Source: Mycolicibacterium aurum (lineage in GTDB: Bacteria > Actinomycetota > Actinomycetes > Mycobacteriales > Mycobacteriaceae). Taken from it: DNA of 64,000 nt. Positions 1-7,062 of the stretch are shown here, one piece after another. How positions within the stretch are numbered: the stretch's first letter is position 1; every line of letters starts with the position of its first letter. Where the stretch lies: NCBI GenBank assembly GCA_900078775.1, contig LT549889.1, forward strand, positions 4,030,001 to 4,094,000, read 5' to 3'. The notes under the pieces were generated by a model. That model saw nothing but the letters and a program-made list of their open reading frames with translations. It searched no databases and was not told the origin of the DNA. Both the position numbers and the translations under genes were made by a program.

Positions 1-624
1 TGCGGCGTCACCACCGGCTACGGCTCGGCCGTCCGCAGCGGTGACATCCGCCCCGGCGAGGATGTCGCCATCGTCGGCATCGGCGGCGTCGGCATGGGCG
101 CCCTGCAGGGCGCGGTCAACGCCGGCGCCCGCAACATCTTCGCCATCGACCCGATCGAGTGGAAGCGCGATCAGGCGCTCAAGTTCGGCGCCACCCACGT
201 CTACCCGGACATCGAGTCCGCGATGGGCGGCATCGCCGAGGTCACCCACGGCGGCATGGCCCGCAAGACCATCGTCACCGTGGGCGAGCTCAAGGGTAAG
301 GACGTCGACAGCTACCTGAGCATCACCAGCAAGGGCGGCACCTGCGTGCTGACCGCGGTGGGCAGCATGTCCGACACGAACGTGACGCTGAACCTGTCGA
401 TGCTGACCCTGCTGCAGAAGAACCTGCAGGGCACCATCTTCGGCGGCGGCAACCCGCACCATGACATCCCGCTGCTGCTGTCGATGTACAAGGCCGGCCG
501 GCTGAACCTCGACGACATGGTCACCCGACAGTACAAGCTGGAGCAGATCAACGACGGCTACTCCGACATGCTCGAAGGCCGCAACATCCGCGGCGTCATC
601 CGCTACACCGACGCGGACCGCTAA
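1..624 (+). CDS. adhB: NDMA/mycothiol-type zinc alcohol dehydrogenase AdhB, 3' part
   Basis: The 5' end lies outside the window; the last 207 codons are visible and stop with TAA. The reading opens at CGVTTGYGSAV, followed by the Rossmann glycine motif GIGGVGMGA (near visible residue 25) that binds NAD(P). This is the cofactor-binding half of a medium-chain zinc alcohol dehydrogenase; the catalytic zinc half is off the window. Its position next to an Rv0760c-like gene and then HIT-phoR-phoP matches adhB (Rv0761c) of M. tuberculosis, although here two extra genes intervene. The family oxidises primary alcohols or S-hydroxymethyl-thiols in the cytoplasm. The exact substrate cannot be read from the sequence. 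Confidence 0.85.
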   Translation, partial: CGVTTGYGSAVRSGDIRPGEDVAIVGIGGVGMGALQGAVNAGARNIFAIDPIEWKRDQALKFGATHVYPDIESAMGGIAEVTHGGMARKTIVTVGELKGKDVDSYLSITSKGGTCVLTAVGSMSDTNVTLNLSMLTLLQKNLQGTIFGGGNPHHDIPLLLSMYKAGRLNLDDMVTRQYKLEQINDGYSDMLEGRNIRGVIRYTDADR

Positions 625-633
625 CCCGTGATT

Positions 634-674
634 TGTGGAGTCTTAGCCGTAATGATTGCGGCTAAGACTCCACA
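634..674. terminator. 16-bp perfect inverted repeat between adhB and the NTF2 gene
   Basis: Two 16-nt arms (634-649 and 659-674) are exact reverse complements around a 9-nt loop. The hairpin starts 10 nt after the adhB stop. No T-run follows, so it would be a mycobacterial-type intrinsic terminator or an mRNA-stabilising or processing hairpin ahead of the next gene. It is unusually AT-rich for this window. Confidence 0.6.
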
Positions 675-700
675 GATCACCGAAAAGGACATCGCAAAAC

Positions 701-1120
701 ATGACCGACTCACCCGTCGTCCTCGCCTCCCAAGCCTCCTGGCGCTGTGTACAAGCCGGTGACGGCGAGGGCTGGCTCGCGCTGATGGCCGATGACATCG
801 TCATCGAAGACCCGATCGGCGAGGCCGTCACCAACCCCGATGGCACGGGTGTGCGCGGTAAAGAGGCCGTACGGGCCTTCTTCGACACCAATATCGGCCC
901 CAACAAGCTCACGGTCACCTGCGAGGAGACGTTCCCGTCCAGCTCGCCGACCGAGATCGCCTACATCCTGGTGCTGCGCACCGAGTTCCCGAACGGCTTC
1001 GTGGCCACCGTGCGTGGGGTGTTCACCTACCGGGTGAACGACGAAGGCCTGATCACCAACCTGCGCGGCTACTGGAACATGGACGCCATGAAATTCTCCG
1101 AGGTGGAGAAGGCAGATTAG
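701..1120 (+). CDS. NTF2/ketosteroid-isomerase-like protein (Rv0760c homologue)
   Basis: A 139-residue alpha+beta-barrel protein of the SnoaL/NTF2 fold. The body (SSWRCVQAGDGEGWLALMAD, then VIEDPIG, TCEETFPSSSP, VFTYRVN) closely resembles Rv0760c, a steroid-binding protein of M. tuberculosis with a ketosteroid-isomerase-like pocket. Known for the family: a cone-shaped hydrophobic cavity with acidic residues. Isomerase activity is inferred and may be weak. The ATG at 701 is chosen because AAAGGA sits 12 nt upstream; the frame is open further upstream, but that would start inside the preceding hairpin. It lies between adhB and a short-chain dehydrogenase whose GTG follows 4 nt after its stop, suggesting co-transcription and a role in small hydrophobic-molecule metabolism. 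Confidence 0.85.
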   Translation: MTDSPVVLASQASWRCVQAGDGEGWLALMADDIVIEDPIGEAVTNPDGTGVRGKEAVRAFFDTNIGPNKLTVTCEETFPSSSPTEIAYILVLRTEFPNGFVATVRGVFTYRVNDEGLITNLRGYWNMDAMKFSEVEKAD

Positions 1121-1124
1121 CGGC

Positions 1125-1973
1125 GTGCTCGCCGGCCGCGCCGCCGTCGTGGTCGGCGGCACCCGCGGTATCGGCCGGGCGGTGGCAGAACTGCTGTCCA
1201 CCCTCGGTGCCCGGGTGGTGGTCAACGGCCGCGACCCGGAGGCGGTAGCCGAAACCGCAGAACACGTTTCGGGTATCGGCTATCCCGGCTCGCCCGCCGA
1301 CCCGGCGGTGGCCGACGGTCTGGTCGACGCGTGCGTCGCCGAGTTCGGCCGCATCGACATCCTGGTCAACTGCGCGGGCACCGCGGAGCCGGCCGGTTCC
1401 TCGATCCTGAACGTGACCTCCGCGCAGTTCCGCGACCTGATCGACGCGCACCTGCTGACCGCTTTCGAGACGTGTCGCGCCGCGGCCCCGCACATGGTCT
1501 CCCAGGGGTCGGGCGCAATCGTCAACACCAGTTCCTTTGCCTACCTCGGCGATTACGGCGGCACCGGCTATCCGGCCGGCAAGGGCGGGGTCAACGGCCT
1601 GACGCTGGCGATCGCGGCAGAACTGGGGGACCGCGGGGTGCGGGCCAATGTGGTGTGCCCCGGGGCGAAGACCCGGCTGTCCACCGGCGCGGACTACCAG
1701 CGGCACATCACCGAACTCAATCGCCGGGGATTACTGGACGACGCCAGTTTCCGGGGGGCACTGGACGCCGGGCCCGCCGGGCATGTCGCGCCCACCTATG
1801 CCTACCTGGTCAGCGATCTGGCCCGGGACGTCACCGGCCGCATCTTCATCGCCGCGGGTGGGTTCCTGGGTGAGTTCGCGCGCCCCACACCGGGTTTCAT
1901 CGGTTACCGGGACCATCACGACACCCCGCCCTACACCCTGGACGAGCTGGACGCCCTGCTTCAGGACGGCTGA
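1125..1973 (+). CDS. Short-chain dehydrogenase/reductase (SDR)
   Basis: A 282-residue classical SDR starting at GTG 1125, 4 nt after the NTF2 gene. The N-terminal cofactor motif is GGTRGIGRA (a TGxxxGxG variant). NCAG follows strand 4, a serine lies in NTSSFAYLGDYG, and the catalytic pair is YPAGK (YxxxK). The C-terminus is longer than the usual 250 residues and ends in a proline-rich tail. It would reduce or oxidise an alcohol/ketone with NAD(P)H in the cytosol; the substrate is unknown. Coupling to the steroid-binding NTF2 protein suggests a lipid or steroid-like substrate (inference). Its stop overlaps the convergent desaturase by 13 bp. M. tuberculosis does not have this gene between Rv0760c and Rv0759c. 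Confidence 0.85.
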   Translation: MLAGRAAVVVGGTRGIGRAVAELLSTLGARVVVNGRDPEAVAETAEHVSGIGYPGSPADPAVADGLVDACVAEFGRIDILVNCAGTAEPAGSSILNVTSAQFRDLIDAHLLTAFETCRAAAPHMVSQGSGAIVNTSSFAYLGDYGGTGYPAGKGGVNGLTLAIAAELGDRGVRANVVCPGAKTRLSTGADYQRHITELNRRGLLDDASFRGALDAGPAGHVAPTYAYLVSDLARDVTGRIFIAAGGFLGEFARPTPGFIGYRDHHDTPPYTLDELDALLQDG

Positions 1974-2944
1974 AGCTCCCGCCTGGCCGCCTCCCGGGCC
2001 AGCAGCCGGTCGCGCTGTTCCTCGAACCGCACCACCTTGGACGCCAGATCCTCCAGGAACGCCGCGAGCTGATCGCGGCGCGCCTCGCCGCGGGCGCTGA
2101 AGTCGTTGCGTTCGAAGATCTTCCACTTGCGCAGGACGGGCATCACCACGTCGTCGAGATGCTGGCGCAGATCGTAGATCCCGTGTTTGGCCATCAGCAC
2201 GCCGTTGCGCCGGAAGTCGGGCATCCCCTGACCGGGCATCCGGAAGTTCTCCACCACCGCGGCCACCGCAGCCAGGGTCTGGTCCGGCGCCACGTCCAGA
2301 GCCGCGGCACAGACGTTGCGGTAGAAGATCATGTGCAGGTTCTCGTCGGCCGCGATGCGCTGCAGCAACCGGTCGGCGACCGGGTCGTCGCAGACCTTGC
2401 CGGTGTTGCGGTGGCTCACCCGGGTGGCGAGTTCCTGGAAGGTCACATACGACACCGACATCAGGAACTCCGAGTCGTGCTTGGCCCGTTCCTCGTCGGT
2501 GGCGGAGAAGCCGTTGGTGACGTGCTCCATCCTGGCCCGTTCCAGCGCCTCCACGTCGACGGCGCGGGTGACCACCAGGTAGTCGCGTAGCGCGATGCCG
2601 TGCCGGTTCTCCTCGGTGGTCCACCGGTTCACCCAGGCACCCCATGGACCGTCCTGGGAGAAACTGCCGGCCGCCTCGCGGTGGTAGGACGGCAGGTTGT
2701 CCTCGGTGAGCAGGTTGGTGATCATCGCGGCGCGCGCCACCTCACCCAACTGCGATTGCTCGATGCACCAGTCGGTTCCACCGAGCGCGGCGAAGTCGCG
2801 TCCCTGCTCCCACGGCACATAGTCGTGCGGGTACCAGTCCTTGGTGGTGGACAGGTGCCGGTTGATGTTCGCCTCGGCGACCGGCTCGAGTTCGCGCAGC
2901 AGGGCCGCGTCATCCATCGGTTTCTGCAAGGTGTGCCTTTCCAT
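1961..2944 (-). CDS. Ferritin-fold acyl-[ACP] desaturase (DesA family)
   Basis: A 327-residue di-iron protein of the plant-type stearoyl-ACP desaturase family, related to mycobacterial DesA1/DesA2. The first iron motif is EENRH (in TTEENRHGIALRDYL); the second is DENLH (AADENLHMIF), an Asp-for-Glu variant of ExxH. It would introduce a cis double bond into an acyl chain carried on ACP, using O2 and ferredoxin. The ATG at 2944 (MERHTLQKP) is preferred; an internal ATG at 2917 (MDDAALLREL) is an alternative only 9 codons in, and matches the usual N-terminus of the family. A perfect 24-bp palindrome lies about 70 nt upstream and is a likely operator. Which of the DesA paralogues this is cannot be settled here. 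Confidence 0.8.
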   Translation of the reverse strand: MERHTLQKPMDDAALLRELEPVAEANINRHLSTTKDWYPHDYVPWEQGRDFAALGGTDWCIEQSQLGEVARAAMITNLLTEDNLPSYHREAAGSFSQDGPWGAWVNRWTTEENRHGIALRDYLVVTRAVDVEALERARMEHVTNGFSATDEERAKHDSEFLMSVSYVTFQELATRVSHRNTGKVCDDPVADRLLQRIAADENLHMIFYRNVCAAALDVAPDQTLAAVAAVVENFRMPGQGMPDFRRNGVLMAKHGIYDLRQHLDDVVMPVLRKWKIFERNDFSARGEARRDQLAAFLEDLASKVVRFEEQRDRLLAREAARRELQPS

Positions 2945-3013
2945 CCGGCGGTCGTAGCCGCCTGGACAGGGGGCCACCGCGCACCGAATGGACCCGACAC
3001 CCGGAGTGTTGAC

Positions 3014-3037
3014 TGGACGTTGCGTACGCAACGTCCA
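3014..3037. promoter_or_regulatory. Perfect 24-bp palindrome, candidate desaturase operator
   Basis: The sequence centred on GCGTACGC reads identically on both strands for 24 bp, with core TTGCGTACGCAA. It sits 70-93 nt upstream of the desaturase ATG. Length and symmetry fit a TetR-family repressor site; no TetR gene is adjacent, so the regulator would act in trans. The regulator is unidentified. Confidence 0.55.
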
Positions 3038-3136
3038 CACTGCAGGGTACCGCGCGTCAGGCCGCAGGCCCGCGCAAGGGCGGTGTGGCGCGTCAGGCCG
3101 CCGCGGGCACGTTGCTGATGGAACCCGCGAAAGCAA

Positions 3137-3247
3137 TTGACCGCGGATGCTTTTCGGGACGACGACGAGGACCTCGGCGACAACCCGTTCGGGGTGGCCG
3201 GGGAGCGCTGGCCGGCGGGCACCGGAATCGGACCGGCCGCTGACTAA
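3137..3247 (+). CDS. Possible 36-residue small protein or gene remnant
   Basis: Open frame from TTG 3137 to TAA 3247, reading MTADAFRDDDEDLGDNPFGV and onward to an Ala-Asp end. The composition is acidic, and about four in five third positions are G or C, as in coding sequence. It ends 9 nt before the HIT gene, inside that gene's promoter. There is no clear ribosome binding site and an in-frame stop lies just upstream. It may be the C-terminal remnant of a lost gene. Function unknown. Confidence 0.25.
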   Translation: MTADAFRDDDEDLGDNPFGVAGERWPAGTGIGPAAD

Positions 3248-3250
3248 GCT
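3245..3250 (+). promoter_or_regulatory. -10 element TAAGCT of the leaderless HIT gene
   Basis: TAAGCT lies 6 nt before ATG 3257. With initiation about 7 nt downstream, the transcript would begin at or next to the start codon, the common mycobacterial leaderless arrangement. Confidence 0.5.
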
Positions 3251-3256
3251 GAACCC

Positions 3257-3661
3257 ATGGCGACCGTCTTCAGCATGATCATCAACGGGGATCTGCCCGG
3301 CCGATTCGTCTACGAGGACGACGAGATCGTGGCGTTCCTGACCATCGAGCCGATGACGCAGGGCCACACCCTGGTGGTGCCGCGCGCCGAGGTGGACAAC
3401 TGGCAGGACCTGGACCCGGCGCTGTTCGGCCGGGTCATGGCCGTCTCACAGAAGATCGGCAAGGCCGTCTGCGCGGCGTTCGAGACCGAACGGGCCGGCC
3501 TGATCATCGCCGGGTTGGAGGTGCCGCACCTGCACGTGCACGTGTTCCCGGCCCGCGATCTCACCGACTTCGGCTTCGCCAACGTGGACCGCAACCCGTC
3601 CCCGGAATCCCTCGACGAGGCCCAGACCAAGATCAAGGCCGCGCTGGCTGCGCTGGACTAG
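3257..3661 (+). CDS. HIT-family nucleotide hydrolase (Rv0759c homologue)
   Basis: A 134-residue histidine-triad protein. The catalytic triad H-x-H-x-H is visible in EVPHLHVHVFPA (about residue 95), and the N-terminal domain has the family signature VFSMIINGDLPGRFVYED with a later HTLVVPR. HIT enzymes hydrolyse nucleotide phosphoramidates or adenylates such as AMP-lysine and Ap4A via a nucleotidyl-His intermediate. The length matches Rv0759c, which lies beside phoR in M. tuberculosis. The start is supported by the -10 element 6 nt upstream. Its 3' end overlaps the convergent phoR by 29 bp. Confidence 0.9.
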   Translation: MATVFSMIINGDLPGRFVYEDDEIVAFLTIEPMTQGHTLVVPRAEVDNWQDLDPALFGRVMAVSQKIGKAVCAAFETERAGLIIAGLEVPHLHVHVFPARDLTDFGFANVDRNPSPESLDEAQTKIKAALAALD

Positions 3662-5066
3662 CCACCTCCGCGGTGCGCGGCAGCCGGACCCGGAACCGGG
3701 ATCCCCGCCCGGGCGCGGTCTGCACCGACACCGTGCCGCCGTGCGCGGAGACCAGCGAGTCGACGATCGACAGGCCGAGACCGAATCCACCGCTGGCGCG
3801 GGTGCGCGAGGTATCCGCGCGGTAGAACCGCTCGAAGACGCGCTGCGCGTCCCCGGGTTCCATGCCAGGGCCCTGGTCGCACACCTCCAGTACGGCGTCG
3901 CCGTCCTCGGTGCCCACCCGCACCGTGATGCCCGCGTCGGCCGGGGTGTGCTGCAGGGCGTTGGACATCAGATTGCTGAACACCTGGCGCAGCCGAGCCT
4001 CGTCGCCGAGCACCTCGGGGATGCCCGGGCCGTCGAACACCTCCATCCGGATGCAGCGCGCCGGCGCCACCGTCTGCGCATCGTGCACGGCATCGGTGGC
4101 CAGGGACAGCAGGTCGACCCGGCCGTGGTCGAGCGGGCGCTGTTCGTCGAGGCGGGCCAGCAGCAACAGATCCTCGACGAGCAGGCCCATCCGCCCGGCC
4201 TCGCTCTCGATGCGGCCCATCAGCATGTCGGTGTCGCGGGTGGCGCCCTGGCGGTACAGCTCGGCGTAGCCGCGGATGGTGGTCAGCGGGGTGCGCAGAT
4301 CGTGGCTGGCGTCGCCGATGAACCGGCGCATCCGCTCCTCGGACTCCCGCGCCATCTCCGCCGACTGCTCCGAGGAGGCCATCGCCCGCTGGATCTGGGC
4401 CAGCATCCCGTTCAGCGCCAGCGACAACCGCCCCACCTCGGTGCGTGGATCCCTTTGCGGGACACGACGATCCAGCTCACCGCCGGCGATCGCGGCCGCG
4501 GTCTGTTCCACCTCGGCCAGCGGGCGCAGACTGCGGTGCACCACCGCGTACCCGACCACGCCGAGTACCAGCAGCACCGCCGCGCCGATCCCGGCCTGCG
4601 ACCAGATGAGCGCCCGCATGGTGGATTCGACCTCGTTGAGATCCATCGCTACGGTGGTGAGTTCCCCGCCGGGCCCGCGCACCGTCACCGCGCGCCACTG
4701 CACCCCGGAGCCGCCCTCGGAACCCACCGTGACCGGGTCGGGGCCGACATCGTTGTCCGCCGGCAGCACCGGATCGTCGGCGCCGTTCTTGACCGCCAGG
4801 CGCACGCTGCCGTCGGCGTCGGTGCCGCGCACGTAGAAGCTCGACGGCGGGTAGGCCGGGCTGGGATCCGGGGCCGGCCCCGCGGTCATCATGGGTGCGC
4901 GCGCCCAGCCGCCGGAGGCCTCCAGCAGGGTCTGGTCGATGCGCTGGATCTCGGTGTGGCGCATCAGCGAGGTGACCGCGATACCGGAGGCCAGCAGGCC
5001 CAGGCCGACCAGCACCAGGGTCGCCGCGACCAGCCCGACCCGTAGTGGAATCCCCCGTCTGCGCAC
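3633..5066 (-). CDS. phoR: Sensor histidine kinase PhoR
   Basis: A 477-residue membrane histidine kinase partner of PhoP. One N-terminal membrane segment (about residues 9-31), an extracytoplasmic sensor loop (about 35-160, containing SFYVRGTDADGSVRL), a second membrane segment (VLLVLGVVGYAVVH), a HAMP linker, then the H-box DASHDLRTPLTTIRGY with the phosphorylated histidine, and the N, G1 and G2 boxes (NLMSNALQH, DQGPGM, GGFGLGLSIV). Known role: autophosphorylation and phosphotransfer to PhoP, which controls sulfolipid/acyl-trehalose lipid and acid-stress genes in M. tuberculosis. It starts with GTG 8 nt after the phoP stop, so the two are an operon. Length is close to the 485 residues of the M. 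tuberculosis protein. Confidence 0.93.
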   Translation of the reverse strand: MRRRGIPLRVGLVAATLVLVGLGLLASGIAVTSLMRHTEIQRIDQTLLEASGGWARAPMMTAGPAPDPSPAYPPSSFYVRGTDADGSVRLAVKNGADDPVLPADNDVGPDPVTVGSEGGSGVQWRAVTVRGPGGELTTVAMDLNEVESTMRALIWSQAGIGAAVLLVLGVVGYAVVHRSLRPLAEVEQTAAAIAGGELDRRVPQRDPRTEVGRLSLALNGMLAQIQRAMASSEQSAEMARESEERMRRFIGDASHDLRTPLTTIRGYAELYRQGATRDTDMLMGRIESEAGRMGLLVEDLLLLARLDEQRPLDHGRVDLLSLATDAVHDAQTVAPARCIRMEVFDGPGIPEVLGDEARLRQVFSNLMSNALQHTPADAGITVRVGTEDGDAVLEVCDQGPGMEPGDAQRVFERFYRADTSRTRASGGFGLGLSIVDSLVSAHGGTVSVQTAPGRGSRFRVRLPRTAEVASPAQPARP

Positions 5067-5074
5067 CGGCGCGC

Positions 5075-5803
5075 CTAGCGCGGTTCGCGCAGCACGTAGC
5101 CGACGCCGCGCAGCGTGTGCAGCAGCCGTTTCTCGCCGGTGTCGATCTTGCGGCGCAGGTAGGACACGTAGGACTCGACGACGTTGACGTCACCGCCGAA
5201 GTCGTAACGCCACACGTGGTCCAGGATCTTCGGCTTGCTCAGCACAGTGCCGGCATTGATCACGAAGTAGCGCAGCAGGGTGAACTCGGTGGGCGACAGC
5301 GAGACCGGCTCGCCGGCCTTCCACACCTCGTGGGTCTCCTCGTCGAGTTCGATGTCGGCGAAGCGGAGCCGGGAGTTGCGGGGTTCCTCCACACCGCGGC
5401 CGACGCGGCGCAGAATGACCCGCAACCGGGCCACCACCTCTTCCAGGCTGAACGGTTTGGTGACGTAGTCGTCGCCGCCGAGGGTCAGCCCGGTGATCTT
5501 GTCCTGCAGATTGTCGCGGGCGGTGAGGAACAGCGCCGGGGCCTCGATCCCGTCGGCGCGCATCCGGCGCAGCACCCCGAAGCCGTCCATACCGGGCATC
5601 ATCACGTCGAGGATGACCGCGTCCGGGCGGATCTCACGGGCCTTGTCCAGCGCATCGGTGCCGCTGGAGGCGGTGTGTACCTCGAAGCCCTGGAACTTCA
5701 GGCTCACCGAGAGCAACTCGACGATGTTGGTCTCATCGTCGACGACCAGCACCCGCGCCTCGGGGATGCTGTGCGTGGATTCCGATATCGCTGCCATGGC
5801 CAT
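5075..5803 (-). CDS. phoP: OmpR-family response regulator PhoP
   Basis: 242 residues. The receiver domain (about 17-130) has the acidic pocket DDE, the phospho-acceptor in VILDVMMPG (D66) and a conserved T/K pair (LTARD, VTKPF). The C-terminal winged helix (about 145-242) ends DTGEKRLLHTLRGVGYVLREPR-like, almost identical to M. tuberculosis PhoP (Rv0757). It binds direct repeats to regulate lipid, ESX-1 and pH-responsive genes. Start ATG 5803 is chosen for AGGAGG 11 nt upstream; ATG 5797 is an alternative. It is followed by phoR. Three PhoP-like heptamers upstream suggest autoregulation. Confidence 0.95.
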   Translation of the reverse strand: MAMAAISESTHSIPEARVLVVDDETNIVELLSVSLKFQGFEVHTASSGTDALDKAREIRPDAVILDVMMPGMDGFGVLRRMRADGIEAPALFLTARDNLQDKITGLTLGGDDYVTKPFSLEEVVARLRVILRRVGRGVEEPRNSRLRFADIELDEETHEVWKAGEPVSLSPTEFTLLRYFVINAGTVLSKPKILDHVWRYDFGGDVNVVESYVSYLRRKIDTGEKRLLHTLRGVGYVLREPR

Positions 5804-5835
5804 GAGTTCACGGTCCTCCTCGGAGTTGAACCGAA

Positions 5836-5864
5836 GCTGCGGAGTAGTTGTGAACTTGCTGAGA
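5836..5864 (-). promoter_or_regulatory. Three-unit PhoP-box upstream of phoP
   Basis: Read on the phoP strand, three heptamers follow each other with exact 4-nt spacers: TCTCAGC, TCACAAC and CCGCAGC. They match the PhoP repeat TCACAGC at 6, 6 and 5 of 7 positions. The 11-bp period is that of OmpR-family direct repeats. The site begins about 33 nt upstream of the phoP start and is also close to the divergent repeat-protein gene. Confidence 0.6.
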
Positions 5865-5883
5865 ATGCGGCCGGGTGCGGACC

Positions 5884-5889
5884 TAGACT
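5884..5889 (+). promoter_or_regulatory. -10 element TAGACT, leaderless repeat-protein gene
   Basis: TAGACT lies 6 nt before ATG 5896, fitting a leaderless transcript. It overlaps the phoP upstream region, so PhoP bound at 5836-5864 could influence both directions. Confidence 0.5.
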
Positions 5890-5895
5890 GGGTTG

Positions 5896-6927
5896 ATGAA
5901 CCTGGTCGGCACCGTCGTGCAGTTTGCCACCGCACCCGTCCGGGCCGGCCTGGCCGTCGCCGACCTGGGGCTCAACATCGCAGCCGGATCCCTGAAAGTG
6001 GTGCGGCGTTCGATCGACGATCCGGGCTCGGTGGGCAACCCGACGTCGTTTGCCGCGATGCTCGGCATCGACGATGCGGTGGAACGCGCGAACCGGCTGG
6101 CCCGCCTGATGGACGACGATGCGCCGCTGGGTCGCGCGCTCGCCCCGGAGGGCCCGCTCAACCAGCTGTTACGCCCGGGCGGGCTGGTCGATCAGCTGAC
6201 CGCCCCGGGCGGCCTGCTGGACCGGCTCAACGCGGAGAACGGCCCGGTGGCCCGGGCCCTGGCCAAGGACGGCCTGGTCGACCAGGTCACCGCCGAGGGC
6301 GGGCTGGTGGACCGGCTGACGGCCGACGGTGGCGTGGTGTCCCGGGTGATCACCCCCGGCGGGCTGGCCGACCGGTTGCTGACCGAGAACGGGGTGGTGG
6401 AGCGGGCGCTGCGCGAGGACGGCGTCGTCGATCAGCTGCTGGCCGAGAACGGCCCGGTGGGCCGGGCCTTGGCCAAGGACGGCCTGGTCGACCAGGTTAC
6501 CGCCGAGGGCGGGCTGATCGACCGGCTGACCACCGACAGCGGGGCGCTGTCCCGGGTGATCGCCCCCGGCGGGCTGGCCGACCAACTGCTCGCCGACGAC
6601 GGGCTGATCGAGCGGATCCTGCGCGAGGACGGGGTGGTGGACACCCTGCTGGCCGAGGGCGGGCTGCTGGACACCCTGACCGACCCGGACGGCCCGCTGC
6701 TCAAGCTCGCCGACGTCGCGGACACCCTCAACCGGCTCACCCCCGGCCTGGAAGCCCTCGCCCCGACGATCGACGCCCTGCACGAGGCCGTCATCACGCT
6801 GTCGCAGGTGGTGAATCCGCTGAGCAATATCGCCGGGCGCATCCCGCTGCCGCGCCAGCGCGGGCGGCGTTCCAGCACCGGGCCGCGGGCGGTGGTCTCT
6901 GAACGGATCGTCGACGAGGAAGGCTAA
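5896..6927 (+). CDS. Decapeptide-repeat protein divergent from phoP
   Basis: 343 residues. After a non-repetitive N-terminus (1-72, starting MNLVGTVVQFATAPVRAGLA), residues about 83-272 are an uninterrupted run of roughly nineteen 10-residue repeats of the form (A/R)xxGLVDxLx, such as APGGLLDRLN and AKDGLVDQVT. Seven decapeptides form a 70-residue super-unit repeated in tandem (113-182 and 183-252). The C-terminus is helical and then basic (PRQRGRRSSTG). There is no signal peptide or clear membrane segment. The regular Gly-Leu pattern suggests a solenoid or coiled rod, perhaps a scaffold (inference). The position divergent from phoP matches Rv0756c of M. tuberculosis, a conserved hypothetical gene. 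Function unknown. Confidence 0.8.
   Translation: MNLVGTVVQFATAPVRAGLAVADLGLNIAAGSLKVVRRSIDDPGSVGNPTSFAAMLGIDDAVERANRLARLMDDDAPLGRALAPEGPLNQLLRPGGLVDQLTAPGGLLDRLNAENGPVARALAKDGLVDQVTAEGGLVDRLTADGGVVSRVITPGGLADRLLTENGVVERALREDGVVDQLLAENGPVGRALAKDGLVDQVTAEGGLIDRLTTDSGALSRVIAPGGLADQLLADDGLIERILREDGVVDTLLAEGGLLDTLTDPDGPLLKLADVADTLNRLTPGLEALAPTIDALHEAVITLSQVVNPLSNIAGRIPLPRQRGRRSSTGPRAVVSERIVDEEG
6232..6651 (+). repeat. Tandem 210-bp duplication encoding 70-residue units
   Basis: Unit 1 is 6232-6441 and unit 2 is 6442-6651. They are highly similar in DNA (for example GCCAAGGACGGCCTGGTCGA in both), showing a recent in-frame duplication of seven decapeptides. Confidence 0.85.
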
Positions 6928-6945
6928 GCTGTCCGGCGTACCACC

Positions 6946-7020
6946 GCCTCCTTAGCTCAGTGGTAGAGCAACATACTTGTAATATGTAGGTCATCGGTTC
7001 AATCCCGATAGGGGGCTCCA
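6946..7020 (+). tRNA. tRNA-Thr (anticodon TGT)
   Basis: 75 nt with encoded CCA. The acceptor stem is GCCTCCT with AGGGGGC, with one T:G wobble. The D arm contains AGCTCAGTGGTAGAG. The anticodon stem ACATA/TATGT encloses the loop CTTGTAA with anticodon TGT at 6978-6980, and the T arm contains GGTTCAATCC. A TAAGCT -10 element overlaps the stop codon of the preceding gene (6925-6930). Confidence 0.95.
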
Positions 7021-7050
7021 CCTCCAGCCCGATTTGTCGGTGCTGGTCCC

Positions 7051-7056
7051 TAGCCT
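7051..7056 (+). promoter_or_regulatory. -10 element TAGCCT of the HNH gene
   Basis: TAGCCT lies 6 nt before ATG 7063, the same leaderless spacing as at other genes in this window. Confidence 0.4.
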
Positions 7057-7062
7057 CGATTT

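Larger units (their letters stand above)
2945..3256. other. 312-bp intergenic region between desaturase and HIT gene
   Basis: It holds the 24-bp palindrome (3014-3037), a 14-bp direct repeat GCGCGTCAGGCCGC at 3052-3065 and 3088-3101, a 36-codon open frame (3137-3247, listed separately) and the -10 element of the HIT gene. Nothing else is recognised. Confidence 0.6.

Noticed and set aside
1259..1275. A KstR-like core AACACGTT inside the SDR gene
   Set aside because: Flanking T and A of the motif are absent, and it lies inside a coding region far from a start.
5893..5895. TTG start for the repeat protein
   Set aside because: ATG 5896 directly follows it and has the correct distance to the -10 element.
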